DNA of 64,000 bases from Pseudochrobactrum saccharolyticum (GCF_008801715.1 NZ_VZPG01000002.1:372001-436000), one strand, 5' to 3'; counted from the stretch's first letter, positions 27,561 through 36,955 are shown. Numbers and translations: made by a program. The notes: generated from the letters alone by a model not told the origin.

Positions 27561-28610
27561 ATGAGAGCCTTTGGTTTTTTAAGTTTTGGTCACTATGTTA
27601 ATGCACAGGGCTCGCAGGCGCGGACAGCCAGTGACATGCTGAAACAAGCTGTTGATATCGGCGTTGGTGCGGACGAGCTTGGTGTGAACGGCGCTTATTT
27701 CCGCGTGCATCACTTTGCCCGTCAGCAGGCATCGCCAATGCCATTGCTGGCAACGATTGCAGCGAAGACAAAACATATCGAAGTCGGTACCGGTGTTATC
27801 GATATGCGCTATGAAAACCCGCTATATCTGGCTGAAGAAGCTGCTGCTCTCGATATTCTCGCAGACGGACGTATTGCACTGGGGATCAGTCGCGGCTCAC
27901 CGGAAACAGTGGTGCGCGGTTATGAAACCTTTGGCTATACCGGCTCAACTGATCCGCGCGGCGCTGATATTGCACGCACCAAATTCGATTTGTTCATGCG
28001 TTCAATTGACGGCGAACGACTGGCACCGGGCGAACGCAGCACAACCGGCGGTCAGATGATGCCGATTGAACCGCGTTCTTCTACTTTGCGCGATCATATC
28101 TGGTGGGGTTCTGCGACCCGTGAAAGTGCTGAATGGACAGGACAACAAGGCCTGAACATGATGTCATCTACTTTGTTGACGGAAGATGCGGGAATGCCTT
28201 TTGATGAGCTTCAGGCGGAGCAGATTATTCGTTTCCGCGAAGCCTATCGTGCGGCAGGTCATACCGGTGCTCCGCGCGTTTCTGTCAGTCGCAGCATCTT
28301 CCCGATTGTGAACGAACAGGATGCCGCTTATTTTGGTAATGCATCTGAAAGATATGACGGGGTTGGTATGATTGACGGTTTCCGTTCAACATTCGGCCGT
28401 ACCTATGCTGCCGAACCGGACCGGCTGATTGAAGAGCTGAAGAATGATCGCGCCATTGCACTGGCTGATACTCTTATGCTGACAATTCCGAACCAGCTTG
28501 GGCCGGATTATAACCTGCATATGCTGGAATCTTTTGCCAAATATGTGGCTCCTGCCCTTGGTTGGAAACCGAACTGGGAAGGCCCTGTCACCGGCGATAT
28601 AATCGGCTAA
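27561..28610 (+). CDS. LLM-class (luciferase-like) flavin-dependent oxidoreductase
   Basis: A 349-residue TIM-barrel flavoprotein of the bacterial luciferase superfamily. Typical segments are FGFLSFGHY at the start, ELGVNGAYFRVHHFARQQASP and EEAAALDILADGRIALGISRGSP. Members use reduced FMN or F420 to oxidise varied substrates; none can be assigned here. The ATG at 27561 follows CAGGAG by 7 bases. A terminator follows, so it is probably monocistronic. Confidence 0.9.
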   Translation: MRAFGFLSFGHYVNAQGSQARTASDMLKQAVDIGVGADELGVNGAYFRVHHFARQQASPMPLLATIAAKTKHIEVGTGVIDMRYENPLYLAEEAAALDILADGRIALGISRGSPETVVRGYETFGYTGSTDPRGADIARTKFDLFMRSIDGERLAPGERSTTGGQMMPIEPRSSTLRDHIWWGSATRESAEWTGQQGLNMMSSTLLTEDAGMPFDELQAEQIIRFREAYRAAGHTGAPRVSVSRSIFPIVNEQDAAYFGNASERYDGVGMIDGFRSTFGRTYAAEPDRLIEELKNDRAIALADTLMLTIPNQLGPDYNLHMLESFAKYVAPALGWKPNWEGPVTGDIIG

Positions 28611-28616
28611 AAAACT

Positions 28617-28655
28617 ATCCCTCAAGCCAGCGATGGTTTGAGGGATTATTTTTGA
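28617..28655 (+). terminator. Terminator of the LLM oxidoreductase gene
   Basis: ATCCCTCAA and TTGAGGGAT form a 9-base-pair stem, extended by GCC/GGT, with a 6-base loop and the tail TATTTTTG. Confidence 0.75.
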
Positions 28656-28708
28656 GTATTCTCATCACTGCAAAAACAAAACAGCCTTGGACTCAGGAGC
28701 AAAGCAAC

Positions 28709-29302
28709 GTGATTTATTTAGTTCGTCACGGCCAAACGATTTTTAACGCTGCCGCACGCTGGCAGGGACAAGTCGACTCTCCTCTAACCGCGCTCGGATT
28801 ACGTCAGGCTGCTGCAGCAGGTATAACTCTTCGCAAAAACATCATCTCCGATAATATTGCTCTCTTTTCCAGCCCGCTAGGCCGTGCGCATAGCACTGCA
28901 AAAATAATCGCCGAAAAACTGGGTAAACCGGATAAAATCATACTCGATCCACGCCTGATGGAAATTGGTATGGGCTCATGGGAAGGTCTTACGGATTACG
29001 AGATAGAGCAGGAATGGCCGAATGCCCGTGATGGATTGGAACGCCACGAATGGTTCTTTCACTCTCCTGATGGTGAAAGCTTTGAAGATATGTCCGCCCG
29101 CGTTCAAGACGTGCTAACCACTATTGAAGAACATCAGGCTCAGATCAAAATTATCGTTTCGCATGGTGTGACCGGCCGGATAATTCGCAGTATTTATGCC
29201 AATATCCCGAGAAATGAAGCGCTGAAACTTGAAGTCCCTCAGGATGTTCTGTTCGGATTATCCGGTGACGGGACTATTGAGCGGATTGCTTACGATATAT
29301 GA
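28709..29302 (+). CDS. Histidine phosphatase family protein
   Basis: A 197-residue phosphatase or phosphoglycerate mutase-like enzyme. The family signature L-V-R-H-G-Q-T begins at residue 4 with the phospho-accepting His, and the second catalytic His is in IIVSHGVTG. The Glu of the active site is in MEIGMGSWEG. The substrate is unknown. The start is a GTG at 28709 with CAGGAG 9 bases upstream, an uncommon start choice that makes the protein begin right at the catalytic strand. Its stop overlaps the start of the next small membrane gene by 4 bases. Confidence 0.85.
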   Translation: MIYLVRHGQTIFNAAARWQGQVDSPLTALGLRQAAAAGITLRKNIISDNIALFSSPLGRAHSTAKIIAEKLGKPDKIILDPRLMEIGMGSWEGLTDYEIEQEWPNARDGLERHEWFFHSPDGESFEDMSARVQDVLTTIEEHQAQIKIIVSHGVTGRIIRSIYANIPRNEALKLEVPQDVLFGLSGDGTIERIAYDI

Positions 29303-29556
29303 GCCAGCAAACACCCTCCCGCAAACAAAACTGGTGCCTGTCTGCAATCATATCCGTGATTTTTGGCGCGCTGACGGCCTTTATATTCTATTATCTGGTC
29401 TTCTTTGGCGCGGGAAATGACGGTTATGCCATCATATATTGCGTTTTTACGGCGCCAATCGCTTTAATTTTCGGCCTGTGGGGTGTGTTTTACTGGCGCA
29501 GCAGTATCGCCGTTGCCGGCCTGCTTCTGGGGCTTTCACCGCTTATATATTTATAA
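29299..29556 (+). CDS. Small membrane protein of unknown function
   Basis: An 85-residue protein with three hydrophobic segments at about 13-36, 41-62 and 66-84, and a short basic N-terminus. It is translationally coupled to the histidine phosphatase gene through an ATGA overlap, which supports that it is real. I do not recognise the family. Confidence 0.7.
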   Translation: MSQQTPSRKQNWCLSAIISVIFGALTAFIFYYLVFFGAGNDGYAIIYCVFTAPIALIFGLWGVFYWRSSIAVAGLLLGLSPLIYL

Positions 29557-29614
29557 AATGTCTTACAGCATGAGGCACCCTGCCCGTTATGAACAGAGTG
29601 CCAAAATCGGAGTA

Positions 29615-30739
29615 TTATTTCAGCTGTTCAACCAGAGTTTCCTTAACAACAGTATCGAATGAATCTCCGCCACTGTCTTTGCTCAGCTCAGCTGTTTTCT
29701 TGGCTATATAATCATCACGCTTGCTGATGAGGCCCGCCATTTCCCCTTCAAGTTTCATGCGTTCCTGCGCATTGCGGTCGAGAATTGCCTGTTTCTCCTG
29801 ACCGGATTTGCCGCGCATATTTTCCGGCAATTCCTCATCTTTAACAGCATCCAGTTTTTGTTTGCCGTTTTGCACATCCGCCACAAGATCGCCGCCGCCG
29901 GTTACAACCTCTTTAGCGCCGCCTTTTTTCGAGTAATAGCGTGAATTATCAACCTTTACAGCTGCAGGAGCGGCAGATTTTGCATCCATCTTGCTGAAAA
30001 GCTCAGCCTGAACTTTTGAACTGCCATAGGCAATCACGGTTTTATCAAGATTTTGCTGAACAACGATAATTTCGTTGTCAAACGGCGTTTCCATAACAGT
30101 GATATTACCGCCATCCTGCGGAATTTCTATATAACGCCCGTGCCCGAGCTGGGCAATTTCCCGCCAGACTTTGGTTGTGTCAGGATCATCACCGGCCTGA
30201 ATTGTATTGACGGTGATTTTATCTTCTTTCGCACGTTTCAGAATTTGCGGATATTGCCATGTGTTTGGATAATCCATATGCGGTGGCGCATCTCCGACAA
30301 GGAAGATGATCCGTCTGGTATTGTCATTCTTTGTCCATTGCAGCTTGCGGACAGATTCATCCAGCGCTTCATTGACGGATTCGGGTGTATCGCCGCCGCC
30401 GTCTGCCTCAAGCTTAATCAGCTTGCCGTATAGTCCCTGCACATCCGCGCTCATATCATAGGATTTAACGACATATTCATCGCCCTGGTCACGATAGGCC
30501 ACGAGTGCCATACGAATATCCGCATCGGGATTCACATCAATGATGGTATTGGCAATGGACCAGATCTTCTTTTTGGCACCGTCAATAAGGCCGGCCATTG
30601 AGCCGGTTGTATCGAGTACAAAAGCGACCTCAATACGTTGGTTCTGATCATTACTGGCTGCAAAAACCGGTGAAGCCAATGCAGTGACAGCAAGACCGGC
30701 AGCAAGTGTTTTTCCGAAAGCGCGCAAAGAACGAACCAT
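29615..30739 (-). CDS. Exported von Willebrand factor type A (VWA) domain protein
   Basis: A 374-residue protein with a signal peptide cleaved after V-F-A (about residue 27). The VWA domain starts at about 37 with the metal-ion-dependent adhesion motif D43-T-T-G-S47 and a later conserved Thr and Asp (DGGGDTPES, FLVGDAPPH). The C-terminal 150 residues are charged and helical, with a probable coiled coil (about 300-355). The ligand is unknown. The ATG at 30739 follows GGGGA; the longer frame to 30850 is unsupported. It is monocistronic and diverges from the HdeD-like gene. Confidence 0.85.
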   Translation of the reverse strand: MVRSLRAFGKTLAAGLAVTALASPVFAASNDQNQRIEVAFVLDTTGSMAGLIDGAKKKIWSIANTIIDVNPDADIRMALVAYRDQGDEYVVKSYDMSADVQGLYGKLIKLEADGGGDTPESVNEALDESVRKLQWTKNDNTRRIIFLVGDAPPHMDYPNTWQYPQILKRAKEDKITVNTIQAGDDPDTTKVWREIAQLGHGRYIEIPQDGGNITVMETPFDNEIIVVQQNLDKTVIAYGSSKVQAELFSKMDAKSAAPAAVKVDNSRYYSKKGGAKEVVTGGGDLVADVQNGKQKLDAVKDEELPENMRGKSGQEKQAILDRNAQERMKLEGEMAGLISKRDDYIAKKTAELSKDSGGDSFDTVVKETLVEQLK

Positions 30740-30958
30740 TATTTTCCCCGAAGAATAAACGATGCCTATGCTTTGCGGCGGAATGAGGCATAATTGGGAG
30801 CCTGACCGGACAATATTATGACCCGCAGGTTTTTTTATTCTTTTTTGCAATATTTATTTAGCTGTCTGTACAATTTTAAATGTAATAGTAAATTCTTCGC
30901 GCTTAACTGAATAAAAGCGCCGCTATGACAATTACAAGAGAACAACCGAGATCAACGC

Positions 30959-32248
30959 ATGATACGTATTCTGTTTCTTTTTCTGGGTCGTGAAATCATC
31001 CAGAGACATTGGAAAACACTGTTCGTCATCGGCGTTCTCTGGCTGCTTGTCGGCCTTGCTATTCTGATTGATGCACTGGACGGAGATACCCTGCTCCGCC
31101 CGTATGTTTTTGCTTATTTTCTGGTGCCGGAAGCGGCTCTCAGCCTGCTTGCCGCAGCCGGTAGCGAAGGCACAGCCAGACAGATGCGCATAGTGCAAGG
31201 GATTGCATTATTCGCTGTCGGTATTCTTATTTACACCTCCAGTGCCGCCAGCAATTTCTTTCTGGCCATGGTGTTTGGCCTGTGTTTTCTCGTTGACGGC
31301 AGTATGCGTATCGCCAGCGCGTGGGTTGTTCGCTATCCGCGCTGGAAGGCCGGTATTGCCGGTGGTGTGCTGGAACTTATTCTGGCGGTTGCAACCTTGC
31401 AGCCATGGCCGACCTGGTATGAAGGCACTGTCGGCGCCAATGTCGGCGCGGTTATCATGCTCACCAGCTTCGGTATTATCCATGTTGCGCTTCGCATTCA
31501 TAGTCTTGAGGCCGGTGCGCCGCTTTCACGTCTTTTCGGTCGCAGCAGCCTGCTCTCCGCAATGACCGCGCATCATGAAACGGATGAGAAAAACCCTAAA
31601 CGCGGCGAATTAATCGTTCATGTCTGGACACCAACCGGCACGGCCATGACACCGCTGCGTCAGCGCGCGATCAGCCGTTATATCGCTGCCGTTGATGCCA
31701 ATGGTGTCATCTCCACCGGCCATGCGGCTCTGGAGCTGGTGCCTGATGTTTATATCAGTCACTATCCGGCGGTAGAGATTGACCGTTCTCCCAATGAGTT
31801 CAGCCGCACTTTGCGTGCCACTGCCGATAATAATATCGAAGGCAGATTTTTACCTGATTATAAATCGGAGGCCGCAGACTGGTGCGAGTCTACGGTACAG
31901 GTGGTTATCAATAATATTGATGAAGATAAGCTGCGTGCTTTCTGGAAGACCTATAAGGCCGACAACACCTATAATCTGACAAACCGCAATTGCTCCAGCG
32001 CAGTGGCTGATGCTCTGGATGCCGCATTGGAAGGTGTTTACCGGAATAAACGCTGGCCGGTCTTCTCAGCATTCCGTGCGATTGTTTATCCGGAACTCTG
32101 GGCTGCCAGCATGATGCGCAAGCGCGCAGAAACCATGGCATGGACACCGGGTCTCGTTCTTGATTATGCCCGTGCACTGAGTGCCATCGTTGACCCGAAA
32201 CCCGGTTTCTGGGTGCCTAAAATATTCCTGAAAACAAGATCGGAATAA
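30959..32248 (+). CDS. HdeD-like membrane domain fused to a possible papain-like domain
   Basis: A 429-residue protein. Residues about 18-182 form six hydrophobic segments resembling the HdeD/DUF308 family, ending in HVALRIHSLE. Residues about 215-429 are soluble and contain STGHAALEL (His255) and TNRNCSSAVADAL (Cys345), plus DWCE near 307-310. A His in GHAA followed about 90 residues later by an Asn-Cys-Ser helix start is the order seen in permuted papain-like (NlpC/P60-LRAT) proteins. That reading is inference and catalysis is unproven. It precedes eptA, from which a terminator separates it. Confidence 0.75.
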   Translation: MIRILFLFLGREIIQRHWKTLFVIGVLWLLVGLAILIDALDGDTLLRPYVFAYFLVPEAALSLLAAAGSEGTARQMRIVQGIALFAVGILIYTSSAASNFFLAMVFGLCFLVDGSMRIASAWVVRYPRWKAGIAGGVLELILAVATLQPWPTWYEGTVGANVGAVIMLTSFGIIHVALRIHSLEAGAPLSRLFGRSSLLSAMTAHHETDEKNPKRGELIVHVWTPTGTAMTPLRQRAISRYIAAVDANGVISTGHAALELVPDVYISHYPAVEIDRSPNEFSRTLRATADNNIEGRFLPDYKSEAADWCESTVQVVINNIDEDKLRAFWKTYKADNTYNLTNRNCSSAVADALDAALEGVYRNKRWPVFSAFRAIVYPELWAASMMRKRAETMAWTPGLVLDYARALSAIVDPKPGFWVPKIFLKTRSE

Positions 32249-32272
32249 AACGCAGAAATGTATTGAATATGC

Positions 32273-32310
32273 ACGCGCCGGAGCAAAAGCACCGGCGCGT
32301 TTTATTTTTT
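32273..32310 (+). terminator. Strong terminator before eptA
   Basis: ACGCGCCGG and CCGGCGCGT form a 9-base-pair GC-rich stem around an A-rich loop, followed by TTTTATTTTTT. Confidence 0.88.
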
Positions 32311-32421
32311 ATATGCAGATCAGGCTTTCATATAGCGATCAGGAAAAGCCGCGTTCAGGTTCCTGTCAGGAAAACCATTCACTCGTTTGTCCAAAGTACA
32401 GAACTTCAAGGACGACGAGTC

Positions 32422-34086
32422 ATGGCATTGAATATTCCGGCAGAGTTACGCCGCCCGCATATCGAGAGCGTAACCTTAAGCATCATCACAGCCGGCTATC
32501 TTACCGCAGTAAACAATGCAACATTCTGGCACCGCTCAGAGGAGCTGCTGCCAACCGGCGCGCTTCTGGCTCTTGTTGCGGGCATATTCTGCCTGTTAAC
32601 AGCGCTTTGCATCACTGTTTCCGTGAAATATCTCACCAAACCGCTGTTTATTTTTCTCATTATGGTTTCGGCCACGGCATCATGGTTCATCGATCAGTTC
32701 GGAACCATCATTGATGTGGAGATGTTGCAAAGTGCGATCGACACAACCAATGCCGAAGCAGGACATCTCATCAGCTTCGGCTTCATACGCCATGTCGTTA
32801 TATTTGGTATTCTGCCTTCCCTGCTGATTTTATGGGTAAAAATCGAGCACCGTTCCTTCCTGCAAAAAGTGAAGCAGAATTCTGCTTTTATCTTTCCTGC
32901 GCTTTTTGTTGCTGTGGCGCTCTTTATGCTGAATGCCAGCACTTTTACCTCGCTGGGGCGCGAACATAAGGAATGGATTGCAACGCTCAATCCGGTGATG
33001 CCGATTGGCAATGCTGTCAAGCTGGGCATCCGCTCCGGTAAAAATCAGAATATTATCGTGCAGCCGCTCGGTACGGATGCCAAGGTTGCAAATGCCAGCT
33101 CAGGCAACAGAAAACCTCGCCTGACGATTGTTATTGCAGGGGAAACCGCCCGTGCCGAAAGCTTCTCCCTTGGAGGCTATAAGAAAAATACCAATCCTGA
33201 ACTTGCCCGTCAGGATATCACCTATTTTTCCGATACCAGCAGTTGCGGCACCATCACAGCGGTATCCTTGCCATGTATTTTCTCGGTTTACACACGCGAT
33301 GAGTACACCCATGAGAAGGGTCTGGAGACGGAAAACCTGCTCGATGTGCTGAAACATGCCGGTGTGCATGTGGAGTGGTGGGATAATAATACAGGCCACA
33401 AATCTGTTGCTGATCGCGTGACAAGTGAAGCGCTGTCGACATCAGACAATCCGAAATATTGTAAAAACGGAGAATGCCTGGACGGGATTTTTCTGGATAA
33501 GCTTGATACATGGATGTCCGGCATAACACAGGACACGGTGCTGGTGATGCACCAGCTTGGCAGCCACGGTCCGGCTTATTATCTGCGTTATCCTGATGAA
33601 TATCGCCGTTTTACACCGGATTGTCAGAGTGCTGAATTTTCAAAATGCAGCCGCGAAGAAATTCTCAATGCCTATGATAATAGTATCGCCTATACAGATC
33701 ATATTATTTCATCGGTTATCGACCGGCTACGCGACAAGCAGGACAAGCTCGATACTTCGCTGATTTACATGTCAGACCATGGTGAATCCGTTGGTGAATT
33801 TGGCCTCTATCTCCATGGTGCACCCTATTTTGTAGCACCGTCACAGCAGACTCACGTGCCTTATGTGCTGTGGCTCGGAAAAGATGCCAAAGCCACAATC
33901 AGGCAGGATTGTCTCGCGAAAGAAGCAACCGAGCCGCAATCTCATGACAAGCTGTTCCATACAGTTCTCGGTCTGATGCAGGTGAAAACACAGGTTTATT
34001 CTCCGGCTCTGGATACACTCTCTTCATGCCGCGTGAACGGGCAGACAAATCCGCAGGTTGCTAATTCTGTGGCTGTTCGCAGATAG
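32422..34086 (+). CDS. eptA: Phosphoethanolamine--lipid A transferase (EptA/PmrC type)
   Basis: A 554-residue inner-membrane enzyme that moves phosphoethanolamine onto lipid A, lowering its negative charge and giving polymyxin resistance. Residues 10-175 have about five membrane segments. The periplasmic sulfatase-fold domain has the metal site Glu241 (GETARAESFS), the likely nucleophile Thr279 in GTITAVSLPC and the SDHGESVGEFGLYLHG metal-binding segment. Cysteine pairs typical of the family are present. The ATG at 32422 follows AAGGA; the upstream frame to 32263 overlaps a terminator. A two-component system follows directly, as in pmrCAB operons. Confidence 0.93.
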   Translation: MALNIPAELRRPHIESVTLSIITAGYLTAVNNATFWHRSEELLPTGALLALVAGIFCLLTALCITVSVKYLTKPLFIFLIMVSATASWFIDQFGTIIDVEMLQSAIDTTNAEAGHLISFGFIRHVVIFGILPSLLILWVKIEHRSFLQKVKQNSAFIFPALFVAVALFMLNASTFTSLGREHKEWIATLNPVMPIGNAVKLGIRSGKNQNIIVQPLGTDAKVANASSGNRKPRLTIVIAGETARAESFSLGGYKKNTNPELARQDITYFSDTSSCGTITAVSLPCIFSVYTRDEYTHEKGLETENLLDVLKHAGVHVEWWDNNTGHKSVADRVTSEALSTSDNPKYCKNGECLDGIFLDKLDTWMSGITQDTVLVMHQLGSHGPAYYLRYPDEYRRFTPDCQSAEFSKCSREEILNAYDNSIAYTDHIISSVIDRLRDKQDKLDTSLIYMSDHGESVGEFGLYLHGAPYFVAPSQQTHVPYVLWLGKDAKATIRQDCLAKEATEPQSHDKLFHTVLGLMQVKTQVYSPALDTLSSCRVNGQTNPQVANSVAVRR

Positions 34087-34115
34087 AAATCACATTATAT
34101 ACTTGAAACCGGTTA

Positions 34116-34153
34116 CAGGGTGACGGATTGTCTGCGGATAATCCATCACCCTG
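34116..34153 (+). terminator. Hairpin between eptA and the response regulator gene
   Basis: CAGGGTGA and TCACCCTG form the outer 8 base pairs; after one mismatch GGATT/AATCC adds 5 more, around a 10-base loop. The tail CCTGTTTTC is only a short T-run, so partial read-through into the regulator genes is likely. Confidence 0.5.
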
Positions 34154-34186
34154 CCTGTTTTCAGACTATCCGCCGGAGATTGCTGC

Positions 34187-34849
34187 TTGAGAGTTCTTCT
34201 TGTTGAAGATGATGATACACTTGGTCAGGCCGTGCGCGATCATGTTCTGGCAAGCGGTCATGCTGTTGACTGGATGCAGACGGCTGAAGATGCGGCATTG
34301 GCTGCGACAAGCGTTGCTTATGGCCTGATCCTGCTTGATCTGCGTCTCCCTGACGGCAGCGGCCTCACTATCCTCAAAGATTTGCGGAGCGCCAATAATC
34401 CGGTGCCGGTTATCATATTAACGGCGCATGACCAGATATCAGACCGTATTGAAGGGCTGAATGCAGGCGCAGATGATTATCTGGTAAAACCGTTCAATCT
34501 CGATGAGCTGACCGCACGTATGCTGGCCGTGTCACGCAGATATGGCGGCAATAGCGCATCGGTATTGCATATCGGCGATCTCGAAATCAAAATCTCCGAG
34601 CGCAATATCCTGTCCCCGCAGGGCGAAATTATCCTCTCGGGGCGCGAATGGGCAGTGCTGGAATGTCTGCTCCACCGTTCCGGTGCTATTGTTTCCAAAG
34701 CACAGATTGAAGAAGCGCTTTATGCATTCGGCTCAGAAATTGAGAGCAATACAGTCGAGGTCTATATCAGCCGCCTGCGTAAAAAGCTCGGTCATGACCG
34801 GATAAGTACGGTGCGTGGTGTGGGTTACAAAGTTGAGGACAGAACATGA
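34187..34849 (+). CDS. OmpR-family response regulator (PmrA/BasR-like)
   Basis: A 220-residue two-domain regulator. The receiver domain has the acidic pair at 8-9, the phospho-acceptor Asp51 (LLDLRLPDG), a conserved Thr in VIILTAHD and Lys in DYLVKPFN. The C-terminal winged helix (about 125-218) has LSGREWAVLECLL and EVYISRLRKKLG. The start is an unusual TTG at 34187 with CGGAG about 8 bases upstream. It overlaps the sensor gene by 4 bases and follows eptA, so a PmrA-like role in lipid A modification is likely. Confidence 0.9.
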   Translation: MRVLLVEDDDTLGQAVRDHVLASGHAVDWMQTAEDAALAATSVAYGLILLDLRLPDGSGLTILKDLRSANNPVPVIILTAHDQISDRIEGLNAGADDYLVKPFNLDELTARMLAVSRRYGGNSASVLHIGDLEIKISERNILSPQGEIILSGREWAVLECLLHRSGAIVSKAQIEEALYAFGSEIESNTVEVYISRLRKKLGHDRISTVRGVGYKVEDRT

Positions 34850-36174
34850 AGTCTCCCAGCCTGATCGGACGTCTCATGTTTTCTGTGACTGCAGCTGTGG
34901 TGACATTTTGGGTCGTCGCCGCTGTCGGCGGCATATTGGTGATGCGGGACGAATTTGCTGAAATTTTTGACAGTGCCTTGCAGGAAACTACCGAACGGCT
35001 GACGCCGCTCATCGTCGACGACATTATGCATCGTGACCAATCCGGTGCAGTTCTGTCGCTGGACAACGGTGCTCAATCCTCATCCCGCCAATATCTGACC
35101 TATCAGGCCAGAGACGCCAGCGGCAAAATCCTTGTTCACTCCTCGGATATTATCGACGGTGCCTTCCCTGCGCCATTAGCTGAGGGTTTCTGGGAGGATG
35201 ACACTGCGCGCTACTATACTGTCGCCGCAGCCGATAATACGATCTTTGTTCAGGTCGCGGATCAGATGAAAAACAGGCGCGAAGCCATCAATGAAGGTGC
35301 GCTTGCCCTGCTGCTGCCGATCCTCGTGCTTGTGCCGCTCAGCCTCTATATTATCCGCCTTGTTGCGCGGCGTTCGGTTAATCCTATCGGCGATTTGCGG
35401 CAGGCAATATCCGAGAAAGACAGCGGCGATCTGACACCGATAAAAGCTGAAGGACTGACGATCGAGCTTCAGCCGATCGTGCATTCGGTTAATATTTTGA
35501 TGGGACGCGTGCAATCCGCTCTTGAAGCAGAGCGGGCATTCACCGCAAACAGCGCCCATGAATTACGCACGCCGATTGCCGGTGCATTGGCACATACGCA
35601 ATTGCTGATGACAGAAGTGAAAAGCGCATCGGGCAAAGCGCGGGTCGAACAGATCGAAGCATCACTGCAAAAACTGAAACGACTGGTTGAAAAACTGATG
35701 CAGCTGGCACGCGCAGAAGCCAATATAGCGCTTGCGGATAAGCCGGTGAATCTCCTGAGCGTCCTTGATCTTCTGGTGGAGGAATTTCAGCGTAAAATGG
35801 CTTCCAATGACCGGATTATTTATCAGCGCCACTCTGAGGCCAGTCTGATGAAGCCGGTCAATGAAGACGCCTTTGCTATTGTCATAAGAAACCTGCTTGA
35901 AAATGCATTGCTTCATGGTGCGCAGAATGAACCGGTTATCATTCAGGCCGATAAAAACGGTACAATCCGCATCATAAATAGTGGCAAGAACCTTACTGCT
36001 GAAGAATTGCTGCGTGTTCAGAAAAGATTTGGCCGCGGCACAACCGCAGCGCCGGGTTCAGGGCTTGGTATTCCCATTGCCACTGAAATTGCCGGTCAGA
36101 TGCACGCCCGCCTGCAATTTTCCTCCCCGCCAAGCGGGCAGAAAAACGGCTTTGAGGCTATACTCAGCTTCTGA
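34846..36174 (+). CDS. Sensor histidine kinase (PmrB/BasS-like)
   Basis: A 442-residue membrane kinase. Membrane segments lie near 10-33 and 150-172, with a periplasmic sensor of about 115 residues between them that contains acidic clusters (EGFWEDDTARYY). HAMP-like and dimerisation regions follow, with the phospho-accepting His238 in SAHELRTP. The ATPase part has NLLENALLHG and GSGLGIPI; a G1-like DxGxG motif is weak. Start and pairing are fixed by the ATGA overlap with the response regulator. The acidic sensor fits detection of cations or cationic peptides, by analogy with PmrB. Confidence 0.9.
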   Translation: MKSPSLIGRLMFSVTAAVVTFWVVAAVGGILVMRDEFAEIFDSALQETTERLTPLIVDDIMHRDQSGAVLSLDNGAQSSSRQYLTYQARDASGKILVHSSDIIDGAFPAPLAEGFWEDDTARYYTVAAADNTIFVQVADQMKNRREAINEGALALLLPILVLVPLSLYIIRLVARRSVNPIGDLRQAISEKDSGDLTPIKAEGLTIELQPIVHSVNILMGRVQSALEAERAFTANSAHELRTPIAGALAHTQLLMTEVKSASGKARVEQIEASLQKLKRLVEKLMQLARAEANIALADKPVNLLSVLDLLVEEFQRKMASNDRIIYQRHSEASLMKPVNEDAFAIVIRNLLENALLHGAQNEPVIIQADKNGTIRIINSGKNLTAEELLRVQKRFGRGTTAAPGSGLGIPIATEIAGQMHARLQFSSPPSGQKNGFEAILSF

Positions 36175-36208
36175 CAAGCTGAATGATGTTTAAATTTGTA
36201 AAAACTGC

Positions 36209-36236
36209 GGAACCTTATGGAACAACCGGCATCTGA
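36209..36236 (+). promoter_or_regulatory. Possible ECF-type promoter of the second sigma operon
   Basis: GGAAC at 36209 and TCTGA at 36232 are spaced 18 bases apart, close to the GGAAC-N16/17-TCTGA pattern of many autoregulated ECF sigma genes. A second GGAAC lies at 36219. The sigma gene starts at 36260. Confidence 0.3.
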
Positions 36237-36259
36237 TAGTCTCTGAGAGGAGAAAATTC

Positions 36260-36955
36260 ATGTCTGTTTTGCTGCCCGCCGCCGAACCGCAAGAAGCGGC
36301 TCTCGTCTCCCGCGCTGCCGCCGGAGAAACGGAAGCCATCCGCCAGATCATCAAGACACATAACCAACGCCTCTACCGGCTCGTCCGCGCGGTGTTGCGC
36401 AATAATGCGGATGCCGAAGATGTGCTTCAGGAAGCCTATCTGAACGCCTTTACCCATCTTGATACATTTGAAGGCAGCGCTTCGCTCTCGACATGGTTGT
36501 CGCGCATCGCGCTCAACGCGGCACTGATGCGACTTCGGGCACAAAAGCGCCTGAAGCGCACAGCTGTCACATATCCCGCCCCAGCAACGGGACACATGGA
36601 TGCAGAGATTATCCCCTTTCCGCTTTCCCATTCCACCACTGCCGATCCGGAGCGTATTATGGCGCAGCGCCAGCTTCTCACTCTCGTCGAGGAAGCCACT
36701 GATGCGCTTCCTGAAAGCTTCCGCCTTGTCTTCGTCGCCCGTGTGATTGAGGGGCTGAGTGCAGAGGAAACTGCCGCTGCGCTCAATATTCCGGTCGCTA
36801 CGGTCAAGACCCGCCTGCACCGCGCCAGAAAACTTATCCGCACACAGCTTGAAGAACAGATCGGGCCGATATTGATCAACGCCTTTCCATTTGCCGGTAT
36901 GCGCTGCGCCCGGCTGACTGAAGCCGTGATTATGAAACTAGGTCTCGAAAAATAA
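36260..36955 (+). CDS. ECF-type RNA polymerase sigma factor
   Basis: A 231-residue sigma factor with region 2 (NNADAEDVLQEAYLNAFTHL and TWLSRIALNAALMRLR) and region 4 (LPESFRLVFVARVIEGLSAEETAAAL followed by PVATVKTRLHRARKLI). A long linker lies between them. It has no anti-sigma gene next to it. Instead it is followed by a DUF4142 gene and a cupredoxin gene on the same strand with short gaps. An AGAGGAG ribosome-binding site precedes ATG 36260. The signal and regulon are unknown; the context suggests oxidative, metal or envelope stress. Confidence 0.9.
   Translation: MSVLLPAAEPQEAALVSRAAAGETEAIRQIIKTHNQRLYRLVRAVLRNNADAEDVLQEAYLNAFTHLDTFEGSASLSTWLSRIALNAALMRLRAQKRLKRTAVTYPAPATGHMDAEIIPFPLSHSTTADPERIMAQRQLLTLVEEATDALPESFRLVFVARVIEGLSAEETAAALNIPVATVKTRLHRARKLIRTQLEEQIGPILINAFPFAGMRCARLTEAVIMKLGLEK

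Noticed and set aside
36219-36246. Alternative ECF promoter using the second GGAAC
   Set aside because: The implied transcription start would fall too close to the ribosome-binding site of the sigma gene.
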